Counted from the stretch's first letter, positions 53,982 to 63,662 are shown. The stretch is 64,000 nt of DNA from Sinorhizobium arboris LMG 14919 (GCF_000427465.1 NZ_ATYB01000014.1:2782058-2846057), one strand, 5' to 3'. Notes: a model not told the origin generated them from the letters alone. Numbers and translations: made by a program.

Positions 53982-54259
53982 TGGAGCTTGCCGTCATCTG
54001 GTCGGTGCTGATCGCACAGACCATGCTTGCGCTCGCCATGGCCTTCGCGCTTTACCGTATGGCCAGAGGACCAAGGGCCCAGGACCGCATTCTCGGTCTC
54101 GATACGCTCTACATCAACGCGATGCTGATGCTCGTCACCTATGGCATTCGCACGGCGAACACCGTCTATTTCGAAACGGCGCTGATCATCGCGGTCATCG
54201 GCTTCGCCTCGTCCATCGCGCTGGCAAAGTTTCTCATGCGCGGCGAGGTGATCGAATGA
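53978..54259 (+). CDS. phaF: Antiporter subunit F (MnhF/MrpF)
   Basis: A 93-residue subunit with three membrane helices and the family motif RMARGPRAQDRILGLDTLY. Its ATG overlaps the phaE stop (ATGA). A second ATG three bases on (53981) is equally possible. The stop overlaps the phaG start. Confidence 0.92.
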   Translation: MMELAVIWSVLIAQTMLALAMAFALYRMARGPRAQDRILGLDTLYINAMLMLVTYGIRTANTVYFETALIIAVIGFASSIALAKFLMRGEVIE

Positions 54260-54621
54260 GCCATCTGACCGACCTCCCGCCATGGGCGGCGATCCTCGTC
54301 TGCGGCTTGATGGTAGCCGGCGCCGCGACCACGCTTATCGGATCGCTCGGGCTCCTGCGCCTCCCCGATTTCTATGCGCGCCTGCACGCCCCCACCATCG
54401 CGACCAGCGGCGGCACGATCCTCCTCTGCCTTGCATCGATCCTCTGCTTCGCAGTCTTGCAGAGCCGCTGGGTGTTCCACGAGGTCCTCATCATCTTTTT
54501 CGTGACGGTGACGACGCCCGTGACCCTGATGCTGCTCGGCCAGGCAGCCCTCTACCGGGACCGCTTCGAGAACCGGCCCGACGTGCCGCGCAAGCCGAGA
54601 CCCGCACCGGATGAAGAATAA
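54256..54621 (+). CDS. phaG: Antiporter subunit G (MnhG/MrpG)
   Basis: A 121-residue subunit with three membrane helices and the family motif GSLGLLRLPDFYARLHAPT. The start overlaps the phaF stop (ATGA), and it is the last of the six antiporter genes. Its stop is 1 base from the stop of the convergent quinone-reductase-like gene. Confidence 0.92.
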   Translation: MSHLTDLPPWAAILVCGLMVAGAATTLIGSLGLLRLPDFYARLHAPTIATSGGTILLCLASILCFAVLQSRWVFHEVLIIFFVTVTTPVTLMLLGQAALYRDRFENRPDVPRKPRPAPDEE

Positions 54622-54622
54622 G

Positions 54623-55435
54623 CTACTCGCCCGCCTGACGGAACGCCTCTCGCCTATCGTTCAGGTGGAGCGCAAAGCCCAGTGCAGCCGGATCGCCCAG
54701 GCCGGGGCGCAGCTGCATGCTCGGAATGAGATAATCTCCCCCATTCTGCTGCCGATAGGGGATGGGTGAGGTGGTTCCGATCGTCCGCATTCTTTCGCGT
54801 AGCCTCTCGGCCGCGGCGGCAAAGCCGGCCTCGTCGAGCCGGTCGGCACGATAGGCCACGAAGGGCGGAAGCACGTCGTAGCCGGGATAGTAGAGAATGC
54901 CGTGGTTGATCGGGAACAGGAGATCGTCGATCGGTCCGTTCACCCCGCGCGCCGAATAGTGCTCTTCCCAACCGCCGGCGGTGACGATCAGCATTGCGCG
55001 CTTGCCAGCCAGGCTCCCTTCGCCATAGCGGTCGCCCCAGCGCTTGTCGCTGTGCTCACCGACGCCGTAGGCGAAGCCGTAGGCAAACACCCGGTCGACC
55101 CAGCCCTTGAGAATGGCCGGCATGGAAAACCACCAGAGCGGAAACTGAAGGATCAGTGCGTCCGCCCACAGCAGCTTGTCGATCTCGTCTCTCACATCCT
55201 CCGTCAAAGCTTCGGCATCGAAGGCATGCTTGGACGCCGCTACCGGCACGAGCCGCGCGTCCGGCTGCAAAAGGGGGAAGTCGGCGCGATCAACCTCCGA
55301 TTTCCAGCCGCCGGCATAGAGATCCGAGACCCGCACCTCGTGGCCCTGGTCTCTGAGTTCCTCGACCGCGACGTCGCGGAGCGCTCCGTTTAGCGAACGT
55401 GGTTCGGGATGAGCAAAAACGAGCAAGACTTTCAT
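54623..55435 (-). CDS. NAD(P)H-dependent quinone oxidoreductase, flavodoxin fold
   Basis: A 270-residue flavodoxin-fold reductase of the NQO1/KefF/MdaB group. The FMN/FAD phosphate loop is LLVFAHPEPRSLNGAL at the N-terminus, and LILQFPLWWFSMPAILKGWVDRVF is the typical second motif. It would reduce quinones or electrophiles in the cytosol by two electrons. It is divergent from a LysR-type gene with a 7-bp inverted repeat between them, the classic arrangement of a LysR target. Stress induction is inferred. Confidence 0.9.
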   Translation of the reverse strand: MKVLLVFAHPEPRSLNGALRDVAVEELRDQGHEVRVSDLYAGGWKSEVDRADFPLLQPDARLVPVAASKHAFDAEALTEDVRDEIDKLLWADALILQFPLWWFSMPAILKGWVDRVFAYGFAYGVGEHSDKRWGDRYGEGSLAGKRAMLIVTAGGWEEHYSARGVNGPIDDLLFPINHGILYYPGYDVLPPFVAYRADRLDEAGFAAAAERLRERMRTIGTTSPIPYRQQNGGDYLIPSMQLRPGLGDPAALGFALHLNDRREAFRQAGE

Positions 55436-55467
55436 GGATCGTTCTCCTGGTGAGATTTCGAGCCTCT

Positions 55468-55498
55468 AGGTAGCCAAGACCCGTCTAATCCGCTACCT
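55468..55498. promoter_or_regulatory. Inverted repeat in the qor/LysR divergent promoter
   Basis: AGGTAGC (55468-55474) and GCTACCT (55492-55498) are perfect 7-bp arms separated by 17 bases. They lie between the divergent reductase and LysR genes, where a LysR binding site is expected. Confidence 0.5.
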
Positions 55499-55527
55499 CT
55501 GGGGAATGCATAAGATTGTGCCGAATA

Positions 55528-56460
55528 ATGGATAAATCAGACATCACCCTGGAGCGCATGCGCACCTTCGCCCGCGTGGCGGAGCGCGGGAGTCTCAGCG
55601 CCGTCGCGCGCGAACTCGGAGTGGGTCAATCGACCGTAACACGCCACCTGCGCGAGCTCGAGGAGGCCGTCGGGGTGCCTTTGCTGAGCAGGACGACCCG
55701 GCGCGTCACGATGACCGACGAAGGCAGCCGCTATTACGCTCGGAGCGTCGAGATCCTGCGTCTGGTCGAGCAGGCCAGCGACGAGGTGCGCGGCACGCGC
55801 GGCGCTCGAGCCGGTACGATCCGGGTCTCCTGCACGGCAGCTTTCGGCGTGCTGCATGTCAGCCGGCTGATCTTCGCCTTTCAGGACCTCTATCCGGATA
55901 TAGGCATCGACCTGAGCCTCACCGACGAGCGGATCGACCTGGTACGGGAGGGTATCGATATCGCGCTCCGCCTGGGCCCCCTCGCCGACAGTTCGATGCG
56001 GATGAAAGCGCTTGGCCAAAGCCGAAGGCTGCTGGTGGCAGCTCCGGCCTACCTGTCGAAGCGTGGAAGGCCGGCCATCCCGCAGGAACTCATCGGGCAC
56101 GAAGGCATCCGGATGTCGAATGTGGCGGGCAGCGAAACGCTCGCCCTGCAGGGGCCGGACGGCAAATATCACGCCGTCCCCTTCGGAGGACGCTTGAGAG
56201 TGGACCATGGCCTGGCCGTGCGCGAAGCGCTCGTCGCCGGGCGCGGCATCGCACCAGCCCATCGCTGGCTCGTCGGCGATCTCCTGGAGGCGGGAAGGAT
56301 CGAGGCGGTACTTCCCGATTATTCGCTTCCTTCCGTGCCGCTCAACATGCTGATCGTTCCGGAGCGCGCCGGCATCGCCCGGGTCCGCCTTCTCATCGAC
56401 TTCCTCGCAAATGAGATCGGCAATGTCCCCGGGATGGACCGTTCGCCGGCCGGGCGGTGA
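55528..56460 (+). CDS. LysR-family regulator, probably of the divergent reductase gene
   Basis: A 310-residue regulator. The helix-turn-helix is in residues 8-65 (MRTFARVAERGSLSAVARELGVGQSTVTRHL), and the effector domain covers about 90-300. I chose ATG 55528 (MDKSDITLERMRTF) over 55516. It is divergent from the quinone reductase gene, its likely target. The inducer is unknown, probably an electrophile or redox-cycling compound. Confidence 0.9.
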   Translation: MDKSDITLERMRTFARVAERGSLSAVARELGVGQSTVTRHLRELEEAVGVPLLSRTTRRVTMTDEGSRYYARSVEILRLVEQASDEVRGTRGARAGTIRVSCTAAFGVLHVSRLIFAFQDLYPDIGIDLSLTDERIDLVREGIDIALRLGPLADSSMRMKALGQSRRLLVAAPAYLSKRGRPAIPQELIGHEGIRMSNVAGSETLALQGPDGKYHAVPFGGRLRVDHGLAVREALVAGRGIAPAHRWLVGDLLEAGRIEAVLPDYSLPSVPLNMLIVPERAGIARVRLLIDFLANEIGNVPGMDRSPAGR

Positions 56461-56469
56461 TCAGCCGGT

Positions 56470-57228
56470 TTATTCGCGCCCGCGGAAGCGACGCTGATAG
56501 GCCGGATCGTAGAGGGAGCTCTCGCGGAAGTCCGAGGCCTCCAGGCCCGGCCCGACGAAGATCAGCGCGGTGCGCTCGATCGGATCCTCCGCGACTTTGC
56601 CCGCGATATCGCCGAGCGTCCCGCGGACGACGCGTTCGTCCGGCCAGGAGGCCTTGACCACGATCGCCACCGGACAATCGGCGCCGTAGAGAGGCGTCAA
56701 CTCCTCGACCACCCGCTCAAGCGCGTGGATCGCAAGGTGGATCGCAAGCGTCGAACCGGTGGCGCCGAAGGCGGCGAGCGTCTCGCTATTCGGCATGGGC
56801 GACGCCCGGCCGGAGACGCGCGTCAACACCAGGCTCTGAGCCATCGCCGGGATCGTCAGCTCGCGGCCGAGCGTCGCGGCGGCGGCGGCGAAGGCAGGTA
56901 CGCCCGGGGTCATCGTATAGGCGATCCCGTGCTTCTCCAGCCGCCGGATCTGTTCGGCGACCGCGCTCCAGACGGAGAGATCGCCGGAATGCAACCGGGC
57001 CACGTCCTCGCCGGCTTCGGCCGCGCGAACATATTCCGCCTCGATCTCGTCGAGCGACATCGGCGCCGTATCGATGATGCGGGCGCCCGCCGGGCAAAAT
57101 TGCAGGAGCTCGGGCGAGACGATCGAACCGGCATAGAGGCAGATGGGGCAGCGGCCGATCAAGTCCCTGCCCCTGACCGTGATGAGGTCTGCCGCGCCCG
57201 GACCTGCGCCGATGAAATGAACCGTCAT
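56470..57228 (-). CDS. cobM: Precorrin-4 C11-methyltransferase
   Basis: A 252-residue SAM-dependent methyltransferase of the aerobic cobalamin pathway. The corrin methylase fold begins [20 protein letters not shown], and [15 protein letters not shown] and VTRVSG-like [10 protein letters not shown] segments match the family. The start at 57228 is the first plausible ATG. It is 38 bases downstream of cobL on the same strand and ends the cob block. Confidence 0.93.
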   Translation of the reverse strand: MTVHFIGAGPGAADLITVRGRDLIGRCPICLYAGSIVSPELLQFCPAGARIIDTAPMSLDEIEAEYVRAAEAGEDVARLHSGDLSVWSAVAEQIRRLEKHGIAYTMTPGVPAFAAAAATLGRELTIPAMAQSLVLTRVSGRASPMPNSETLAAFGATGSTLAIHLAIHALERVVEELTPLYGADCPVAIVVKASWPDERVVRGTLGDIAGKVAEDPIERTALIFVGPGLEASDFRESSLYDPAYQRRFRGRE

Positions 57229-57266
57229 GATTTGTCCTCTTGAAAATGCATGGTTCGAAGATCGGC

Positions 57267-58508
57267 TCACGCCTTAACCCACGACCATTGCGTGACCGGC
57301 ATCGCCGGCCGCCAGCCCGTCATGGCGCCGATGGGCGAGACTCGGGCGATATCGATGCGGATCAGCGAGCCGCCGAGCCGCGCATGGCGGGCGAGGAGCA
57401 GCGCTTCCATCTCCGTCGTTACGGCATTGGCGACCAGACGCCCGCCGGGCGCAAGCGCGTCGATAACCGCTTCCATCACGCCGGTCTCGCTGCCGCCGCC
57501 GCCAATAAAGACCGCGTCCGGCCGCGGGAGTCCCCGTAACGCGTCCGGCGCCCGGCCCTCGACGACCGCAAGACCCGGTACGCCGAAGCGCGCGGCGTTG
57601 CGGCCTATCCGGGCGGCCCGCTCGGGCGATGCCTCTATGGCGATGGCGCGCATCGCCGGATCAGCGAGCAACCATTCGATCGCGATGGAGCCTGAGCCGG
57701 CGCCGATATCCCAGAGGAGCTCGCCCTCCCGCGGCGCCAGCGCCGAAAGCGTCAGCGCCCGCACCTCCCGCTTGGTGATCTGGCCGTCGTGCTCGAAAAG
57801 CCGATCGTCAAGGCCGCTCGCAAGCGGCAGGACTCGTGCATCGGCATCCGCCACCACCTCAAGCGCACAGACGTTCAAGGCATCGACCTTTTCCAGCGCG
57901 AAGTCTCTGGCACAGTGCCTGGAGACACGCTCACGTTCGCCGCCGAGCGCCTCTAAAACTGTAAGCTGTGACTGACCGAACCCGATCTCGCTGAGCAGCC
58001 CGGCGAGCGCCTTCGGACCGTTTTCGTCCGAGGTCAGCGCCAGCACGCGGGCCCGCGGCTGAAGATGCGGGCGGATGAGATCGATGGGGCGGCCATGCAG
58101 AGAAACGGTCGTGACCTCCTGCAGGGGCCACCCGAGCCGGGAAGCGGCAAGGCTGAAGGCGGACGGCGCGGGAATCGTGTGCATCTCCGCGGCATCGATG
58201 CGGCGCGCCAGCGTGGCACCGGCGCCGTAAAGGAACGGATCGCCGGAGGCGAGCACAACGACGGGGCTGCCGCGGCGGGCGATAATCGCCTCCACCGATC
58301 TTTCGAACGGGCTTTGCCAGATGTGGCATTCGCCGTCGATGAGCGGCGCAGCAAGCTGCATATGGCGAGCGCCGCCGAAGACGACGGGTGCTGCCTTTAT
58401 GAGGCGCTTGGCCTCGTCGCCGAGACCGGCTACACCGTCTTCTCCGATACCGATAACGGTGAGCCAGGGAGCGACGATGGCCGAGCCACTGTTCGACATG
58501 TCAGCCAC
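57267..58508 (-). CDS. cobL: Precorrin-6Y C5,15-methyltransferase (decarboxylating)
   Basis: A 413-residue fusion enzyme that methylates C5 and C15 and decarboxylates the ring-C acetate. The N-terminal half is a corrin methylase domain ([16 protein letters not shown]), and the C-terminal half a Rossmann methyltransferase ([17 protein letters not shown]). I chose GTG 58508, preceded by GCGAGGTC, which gives 413 residues, the length I recall for the Sinorhizobium enzyme. ATG 58499 and ATG 58523 are alternatives. Its 5' end overlaps the divergent cobK gene. Confidence 0.9.
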   Translation of the reverse strand: MADMSNSGSAIVAPWLTVIGIGEDGVAGLGDEAKRLIKAAPVVFGGARHMQLAAPLIDGECHIWQSPFERSVEAIIARRGSPVVVLASGDPFLYGAGATLARRIDAAEMHTIPAPSAFSLAASRLGWPLQEVTTVSLHGRPIDLIRPHLQPRARVLALTSDENGPKALAGLLSEIGFGQSQLTVLEALGGERERVSRHCARDFALEKVDALNVCALEVVADADARVLPLASGLDDRLFEHDGQITKREVRALTLSALAPREGELLWDIGAGSGSIAIEWLLADPAMRAIAIEASPERAARIGRNAARFGVPGLAVVEGRAPDALRGLPRPDAVFIGGGGSETGVMEAVIDALAPGGRLVANAVTTEMEALLLARHARLGGSLIRIDIARVSPIGAMTGWRPAMPVTQWSWVKA

Positions 58509-59277
58509 GGGCAGACCTCGCATTCTGATCCTCGGGGGAACGACCGAGGCGCGCCAGCTCGCGGAGCGCCTGGCCTCCGACAGCCGATACGACGCGGCGA
58601 TCTCCCTTGCCGGCCGCACGGCCGATCCCCGTCCGCAGCCGCTTCCGACGCGCATAGGCGGCTTCGGCGGCGCCGAAGGCCTTGCCGCCTTCCTGCGCGA
58701 GCGACGTATCGCCCTGCTGGTCGATGCGACGCACCCCTTCGCTGCCCGTATCTCGCTCAATGCCGCGACAGCGGCGGAAATGACCGGGACTCCGCTCTTC
58801 GCGCTCCGACGCCCCGCCTGGGAGGCAGGACCCGGCGATCGATGGACATGCGTCGACAGCGTCGCCGAGGCGGTCTCCGTTCTCGGCGACGCGCCGCGGC
58901 GCGTGTTCCTGGCGATCGGCCGGCAGGAGGCCTTCCATTGCGAGAAGGCACCGCAGCACAGCTACGTCGTGCGCAGCGTCGATCCGGTGATGCCGCCGCT
59001 CGACCTGCCGGATGTCACGACCATCCTCGCCTCCGGCCCCTTTGCGCAAGCGGACGAAGTGGACTTGCTCGAGCGCCACCGGATCAACGTCATCGTCGCC
59101 AAGAACAGCGGCGGCGCCGCCACCTACGGCAAGATAGCGGCGGCGCGTCAGCTTGGGGTCGAGGTGGTGATGGTCGAGCGCCACAGGTCCGCCGACGTTC
59201 AATCGGTCGGCGACTGCGATGCGGCGCTCGAACGCATCCATCAATGGCTTTCTCCGGTGAAGGATCGTGGCGTGTAG
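58477..59277 (+). CDS. cobK: Precorrin-6A reductase
   Basis: A 266-residue NADPH-dependent reductase of the aerobic cobalamin pathway. The N-terminal nucleotide-binding segment is RILILGGTTEARQLAERL, and DATHPFAARISLNA and AKNSGGAATYGKI are conserved in CobK. It is the only cob gene here on the plus strand. The start at 58477 has AGGGAG six bases upstream; ATG 58498 is another candidate. Its 5' end overlaps cobL and its 3' end overlaps cobJ by 37 bases. Confidence 0.92.
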   Translation: MAEPLFDMSATGRPRILILGGTTEARQLAERLASDSRYDAAISLAGRTADPRPQPLPTRIGGFGGAEGLAAFLRERRIALLVDATHPFAARISLNAATAAEMTGTPLFALRRPAWEAGPGDRWTCVDSVAEAVSVLGDAPRRVFLAIGRQEAFHCEKAPQHSYVVRSVDPVMPPLDLPDVTTILASGPFAQADEVDLLERHRINVIVAKNSGGAATYGKIAAARQLGVEVVMVERHRSADVQSVGDCDAALERIHQWLSPVKDRGV

Positions 59278-60005
59278 ACGAGGTCGTGCTTTCCGTCGCG
59301 GGCAATGACGCGCGTCTCCGGCGAACCGATGATCACGCAGGTCGCCATGTCGGCGCGGCCGGGGTCGGCCTCGCCGAGCGGCATGACCGCGATGCGCTCG
59401 TCCGGCCGCCCGGCTGCGCGGCCGAAGATCACCGGAACCCGGGCCGGCAGCACCTGCCTCAGAACCTCGAAGGCCTCGCCGAGCTGCCAGGGACGCGCCT
59501 TGCTGATCGGATTGTAGAGCGCGATGACGAGCCCCGCTTCGGCGGCAAGCTTCAACCGGCGGGTGATGACGTCCCACGGCTTCAGGTTGTCCGAGAGCGA
59601 CATGGCGCAGAAATCGTGTCCGAGCGGTGCTCCGATCCGCGCTGCGACCGCGAGCATTGCGGTCACTCCGGGAGTGACGGTGAGATCGACCTCACGCCAC
59701 TCCTGCGGTCCCTTGTCGATCGCCTCGCAGACGGCGGCGGCCATCGCGAAGATGCCGGGATCGCCGCCGGAGACGACGCAGACATCTGCCCCGGCTGCCG
59801 CTCGCGCGAGTGCTGCCCGAGCGCGGTCCAGCTCCTCACGGTTATCCGAAGCGATACGCCGTTGATCCGCCCGAAGCTGCAGGCGATCGAGATAGGGGCC
59901 GTAGCCGAAGAACTCGGTCGCAACCGCAATCGCGTCCTTGGCCTCGGGTGTCATTTGCGCCGGATTGCCGGGGCCGGTGCCGACGATGAAGAGCTTTCCG
60001 GTCAT
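59241..60005 (-). CDS. cobJ: Precorrin-3B C17-methyltransferase
   Basis: A 254-residue SAM-dependent ring-contraction methyltransferase. Family motifs are LFIVGTGPGNPAQMTPEA at the N-terminus, VVSGGDPGIFAMA and YNPISKARP. The start at 60005 overlaps the cobI stop by 4 bases and gives the known length. The gene's tail overlaps the cobK tail by 37 bases on the opposite strand. Confidence 0.94.
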   Translation of the reverse strand: MTGKLFIVGTGPGNPAQMTPEAKDAIAVATEFFGYGPYLDRLQLRADQRRIASDNREELDRARAALARAAAGADVCVVSGGDPGIFAMAAAVCEAIDKGPQEWREVDLTVTPGVTAMLAVAARIGAPLGHDFCAMSLSDNLKPWDVITRRLKLAAEAGLVIALYNPISKARPWQLGEAFEVLRQVLPARVPVIFGRAAGRPDERIAVMPLGEADPGRADMATCVIIGSPETRVIARDGKHDLVYTPRSFTGESH

Positions 60006-60775
60006 GCTCTTCCCTCCGGGCCGAGCCGGGCATACGAGCCGGGCCTGTCCTTCCAACCAGGAACGAGCACCAGCGAGAAATAGGGTGCCTCATCGTCCGG
60101 CTTCTCGCCGAGCGGGACCATCGCCGCATTCCTCATCGTGCCGCGCTCGACATAGACGGCCGCGTCGAGCCTGCCCGCCGCCGCGAGCGCCCGGCGGATC
60201 TTCGGCAGGTTGCGGCCGACCTTCATGATGACCGCCGCCTCGGTATCGGCGAGGCGACGCTGAAGCTCGCTCTCGCGCATCGTGCCGGGGAGAACCGATA
60301 GCACGTCGTCGCCTTGCACCAGCGGCAGCCCCGCGAGCGACCAGCAGCCGGACATTGCGGTGATGCCCGGAATCACCTCGGCGGGGAAACGGCCGGCAAG
60401 CCGCACATGGAGGTGCATATAGGAGCCGTAGAAGAGCGGATCGCCCTCGCTCAGCACCGCGACCGTCCGTCCGGCGAGAAGATGCGCCGCCACGGCCTCG
60501 GCCGAGGCGTTGTAGAACTCCGTGATCTGACCCCTATAGGCGTCGTGATCCTTGTCGATCTCGGTCGTCACCGGGTAGTAGAGCGGCAATTCGGTCATGC
60601 CGGGCTTGAGAAGCCCCTCCACAACGGCGCGGCCGTTGCCGTTGCGTCCGGCCTTGGCGAAATAGGCGACGACATCCGCCTCGCCGAGCGCCCGGACCGC
60701 CTTTACGGTCAGGAGTTCCGGGTCACCGGGACCGGTTCCAACGCCGATCAGCCGGCCCGTTTCCGCCCCGTTCAC
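60002..60775 (-). CDS. cobI: Precorrin-2 C20-methyltransferase
   Basis: A 257-residue SAM-dependent methyltransferase that makes precorrin-3A. Motifs are LIGVGTGPGDPELLTVKAVRAL, VAVLSEGDPLFYGSYMHL and VIPGITAMSG. It overlaps cobH by 4 bases at its start and cobJ by 4 bases at its end (ATGA-type junctions), so translation is coupled along cobH-cobI-cobJ. Confidence 0.94.
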   Translation of the reverse strand: MNGAETGRLIGVGTGPGDPELLTVKAVRALGEADVVAYFAKAGRNGNGRAVVEGLLKPGMTELPLYYPVTTEIDKDHDAYRGQITEFYNASAEAVAAHLLAGRTVAVLSEGDPLFYGSYMHLHVRLAGRFPAEVIPGITAMSGCWSLAGLPLVQGDDVLSVLPGTMRESELQRRLADTEAAVIMKVGRNLPKIRRALAAAGRLDAAVYVERGTMRNAAMVPLGEKPDDEAPYFSLVLVPGWKDRPGSYARLGPEGRA

Positions 60776-61404
60776 AGGCCTGGCCTCGCGAGAGAATTCA
60801 GCGCGGCGGCGGTCATCGCGCTGCCGCCGAGGCGGCCGCGGACGATCGCGAAGGGAACGCCGTAGGAATTTTCGGCGAGCGCATCCTTCGATTCGGCCGC
60901 ACCGACGAAACCGACCGGCATGCCGAGGATCGCCGCCGGCTTCGGCGCGCCGTCGCGCAGCATTTCGAGCAGATAGAAGAGCGCGGTCGGCGCATTGCCG
61001 ATCGCGACCACTGAACCGGCCATCCGCTCGCCCCAGAGCTTCATCGCTGCGGCCGAACGCGTATTGCCGATCTCAGCCGCGATCTCCGCTGTGCGCGGAT
61101 CGCGGAGCGTGCAGATGACCTCGTTGCCGGCGGGCAGCCGTGCGCGCGTTACGCCATGGGCGACCATTTCCGCATCGCAGAGGATCGGCGCACCGTCTTT
61201 CAGCGCCGCGCGCGCGGCGGAGACGAAGCCGGGCGAGAATACGAATTGGCGCACCGCCTCGACCAAGCCGCAGGCATGCACCATGCGTATCGCCAGATCG
61301 GCTTCTTCCTCCGAGAAGCCGGAAAGATCGGCTTCCGCGCGGATGATCGCGAAAGAACGCTCATAGATGGCGTTGCCATCGCGGATATAATCGTAGTCAG
61401 GCAT
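60772..61404 (-). CDS. cobH: Precorrin-8X methylmutase
   Basis: A 210-residue methylmutase that moves the C11 methyl group to C12, giving hydrogenobyrinic acid. The catalytic His43 is in RMVHACGLVEAV. The length equals that known for the Sinorhizobium enzyme. It starts 2 bases after cobG and overlaps cobI. Confidence 0.95.
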   Translation of the reverse strand: MPDYDYIRDGNAIYERSFAIIRAEADLSGFSEEEADLAIRMVHACGLVEAVRQFVFSPGFVSAARAALKDGAPILCDAEMVAHGVTRARLPAGNEVICTLRDPRTAEIAAEIGNTRSAAAMKLWGERMAGSVVAIGNAPTALFYLLEMLRDGAPKPAAILGMPVGFVGAAESKDALAENSYGVPFAIVRGRLGGSAMTAAALNSLARPGL

Positions 61405-61406
61405 TT

Positions 61407-62774
61407 CTATCCCTGTTCAAACGCGGCGGCGATACGCGCGGTCCCTAGCCGTGTAAGACAGGACAGTGCCGATTCGCCAGCGTCTTTGTTTTCCCGCACC
61501 AGCGCGTTGAGAGCGCTGAGTGCGGATCTTATTCCGTTCTCATCCCTGTAGGCACTCGGCGCGACGGAAGCAGTGCCATTTACGACAAGCGCATATCCTG
61601 ATGGCGCACCGACGAGCGTCAGCGGCGACGCCGTCGGTCTGGCGCAACCCTTGGGACAGCCGGAGAGATGCATAGTGGCCGAACCGTCGAGGAGGTCCGG
61701 CGCGGCTTCGACCAACAGCCTTGCGGCCGTCTTTGTGTCCATCCGCGCCGAGGCGCACGCCAGACCGGCGCAGGTGGCGATGTGATTGCGCGGATCGTCC
61801 GGGGCCACCAGAAAGCCGTGCGAGCAGGCAAGCCGTTGCGCAATGGGCGCCGTTTCGCCGGAGAGACCGAGGACGAACAGCCCGTGCCCGGGTGCAAAGC
61901 GTATCGCGTCTGCGCCGAGTTCTTCCGCCTGCCGGACGAATGCGATGAGACTGCCCGCATCGGTTTGCGCGAAGGCCAGCCCGACGCCGAGCACGGTGCC
62001 GGCGTCGCCGAAGCGATGGAGACCCGCGGGCGGCGGGGAAGGGGAGTCGTTGTCTGCACGCGGCAACGCTGCCCCGGCCGAAAAGCGTTGCCGGACAAGG
62101 CCTGCGTCGAGGTCGCGAGCGCGGGCAGCGGGACCGCGCGCACAGAGCTCTCGCAGTATGCAGAGGAGCACCGGAACGGCCGCTTCCGCCTCCAGGCAAG
62201 CGACGGGACTTGCGGATTGCGCCGTCCCGCCAAGCGAGAGCAGCCACCTGACGCCGCTCTTGCCGCCAAGCGCGCGGACACGCAGGTCGGCAGTCAGGCT
62301 TCCAAGGTGGAAACGGCCGCCTCCATCCACGACGATCGAGAGTTTCGGAGCAAGCCTGAGCGCCTCCCCCTCATCGGCGATCGCCATGCGCAGCGCGCGG
62401 GCGAGCGGGCGAGGGTCGGCGATTTCCTCCGGGTCGACGCCGGCAAGCGGCGGCGTCTCGATCGCGACCCCTTCGGCAATGGCTATCTCCGCCTCCCCGA
62501 TCGCTTCTGCGAGCGCCGGGACGCTTTCCGGCGTCAGGCCGCGGATCTGCAGGTTGCCGCGTGCCGTGACCTCGATGACCCCGCTTCCGCATGTGGCAGC
62601 CGCACCGGCAAGCGCCCTCATCTCCGCCGGCGTGAGACCGTCTGCCGCCGGCCGGAGCCGCACGAGCAGGCCATCCCCGGTCTGCATCGGTGCAGCCAGC
62701 GAAGGACAGGCTCCGCGGCGCATCGATGTGCCGGTCGCAGATCGTTCGGCTCGTGGGGCGGCGCAGCTCGTCAT
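61407..62774 (-). CDS. cobG: Precorrin-3B synthase (4Fe-4S monooxygenase)
   Basis: A 455-residue protein of the nitrite/sulfite reductase-like fold. It hydroxylates precorrin-3A at C20 with O2, the step that marks the aerobic pathway. The Fe-S cysteines are in CAGLACASARMDTKT and LSGCPKGCARP near residues 335 and 375. I used the ATG at 62774; an internal ATG at about residue 18 is possible. It follows cobF by 117 bases, a gap without visible signals. Confidence 0.92.
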   Translation of the reverse strand: MTSCAAPRAERSATGTSMRRGACPSLAAPMQTGDGLLVRLRPAADGLTPAEMRALAGAAATCGSGVIEVTARGNLQIRGLTPESVPALAEAIGEAEIAIAEGVAIETPPLAGVDPEEIADPRPLARALRMAIADEGEALRLAPKLSIVVDGGGRFHLGSLTADLRVRALGGKSGVRWLLSLGGTAQSASPVACLEAEAAVPVLLCILRELCARGPAARARDLDAGLVRQRFSAGAALPRADNDSPSPPPAGLHRFGDAGTVLGVGLAFAQTDAGSLIAFVRQAEELGADAIRFAPGHGLFVLGLSGETAPIAQRLACSHGFLVAPDDPRNHIATCAGLACASARMDTKTAARLLVEAAPDLLDGSATMHLSGCPKGCARPTASPLTLVGAPSGYALVVNGTASVAPSAYRDENGIRSALSALNALVRENKDAGESALSCLTRLGTARIAAAFEQG

Positions 62775-62891
62775 TGGTCTTCGGTGATCCTTCGGGGTAT
62801 CTCGCTGCCATCCCGGCGAGCCTGATCGATCAAGCCTATATCACGGAGAGGCGCGTTGAGAGAGATCAAAGATCGGCGGCAATGCCCGCGA

Positions 62892-63662
62892 TCACTCTTC
62901 GAAATCGGCACCCTTACGCAGCAGATAGATATCCATGATCCAGCCCACCCGCTCGCGCGCCGCGGCCCGTGCTTCGATAATCTGCTCTTTCACCTCGGCG
63001 AGGCGCCCTGAAATGACGATCTCGTCAGGCGTGCCTAGATAGGCGCCCCAATAGATCTCGGCATCCGGATCCTCGATCTTCTGGAACGCCTGCTCCCCGT
63101 CGAGCATGACGACGGCCGTTTCGTTTTTGTGCGGGAAGGTTTCGGCGAGTCGCCGGCCGGTGGTGATCTCCACCGGCTTGCCGACGAGGTTCAACGGTAT
63201 GCGATGGCTGGCACAGAGCGCCTGCAGGCTGGTGATGCCCGGGATCACGCCGAAATCGAAGGCGACCCGCCCGCGCGCCTTCACCCTCTCGACAATGCGG
63301 ATCGTGCTGTCATAGAGCATCGGATCGCCCCAGACGAGGAAGGCGCCGGTCTGCCCTTCGGCAAGCTCGCTCGTCAGCAGCGACTCGTAGGTGGCGGCGA
63401 TGCTCGCATGCCAATCGTCCACGCTCTTCGTGTAGCTGCGGCCTTCGCTGCGGCGGACCGGCACGGCGAATTCCACGGTACGGCTGTCGCTCCGCGTCAC
63501 GTATCGGGCGCATATCTCGCGGCGCACCTCGGCGAGTTCCGTCTTGCTCGCCCCTTTTGTCGGAATGAAGAGCACATCGGCTCCGTTCAGCGCATTGATC
63601 GCCTGAACGGTCATATGCTCGGGGTTACCCGCGCCGATACCGATGATCAGGATGTGCCGCAT
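62892..63662 (-). CDS. cobF: Precorrin-6A synthase (deacetylating)
   Basis: A 256-residue SAM-dependent C1-methyltransferase that also removes the acetyl group extruded at ring contraction. Corrin methylase motifs include ILIIGIGAGNPEHMTVQAIN, FLVWGDPMLYDSTIRIVERV and VIPGITSLQAL. I took ATG 63662; an ATG four codons earlier at 63674 is possible. It is first in the cob block; no B12 riboswitch was found upstream. Confidence 0.92.
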   Translation of the reverse strand: MRHILIIGIGAGNPEHMTVQAINALNGADVLFIPTKGASKTELAEVRREICARYVTRSDSRTVEFAVPVRRSEGRSYTKSVDDWHASIAATYESLLTSELAEGQTGAFLVWGDPMLYDSTIRIVERVKARGRVAFDFGVIPGITSLQALCASHRIPLNLVGKPVEITTGRRLAETFPHKNETAVVMLDGEQAFQKIEDPDAEIYWGAYLGTPDEIVISGRLAEVKEQIIEARAAARERVGWIMDIYLLRKGADFEE

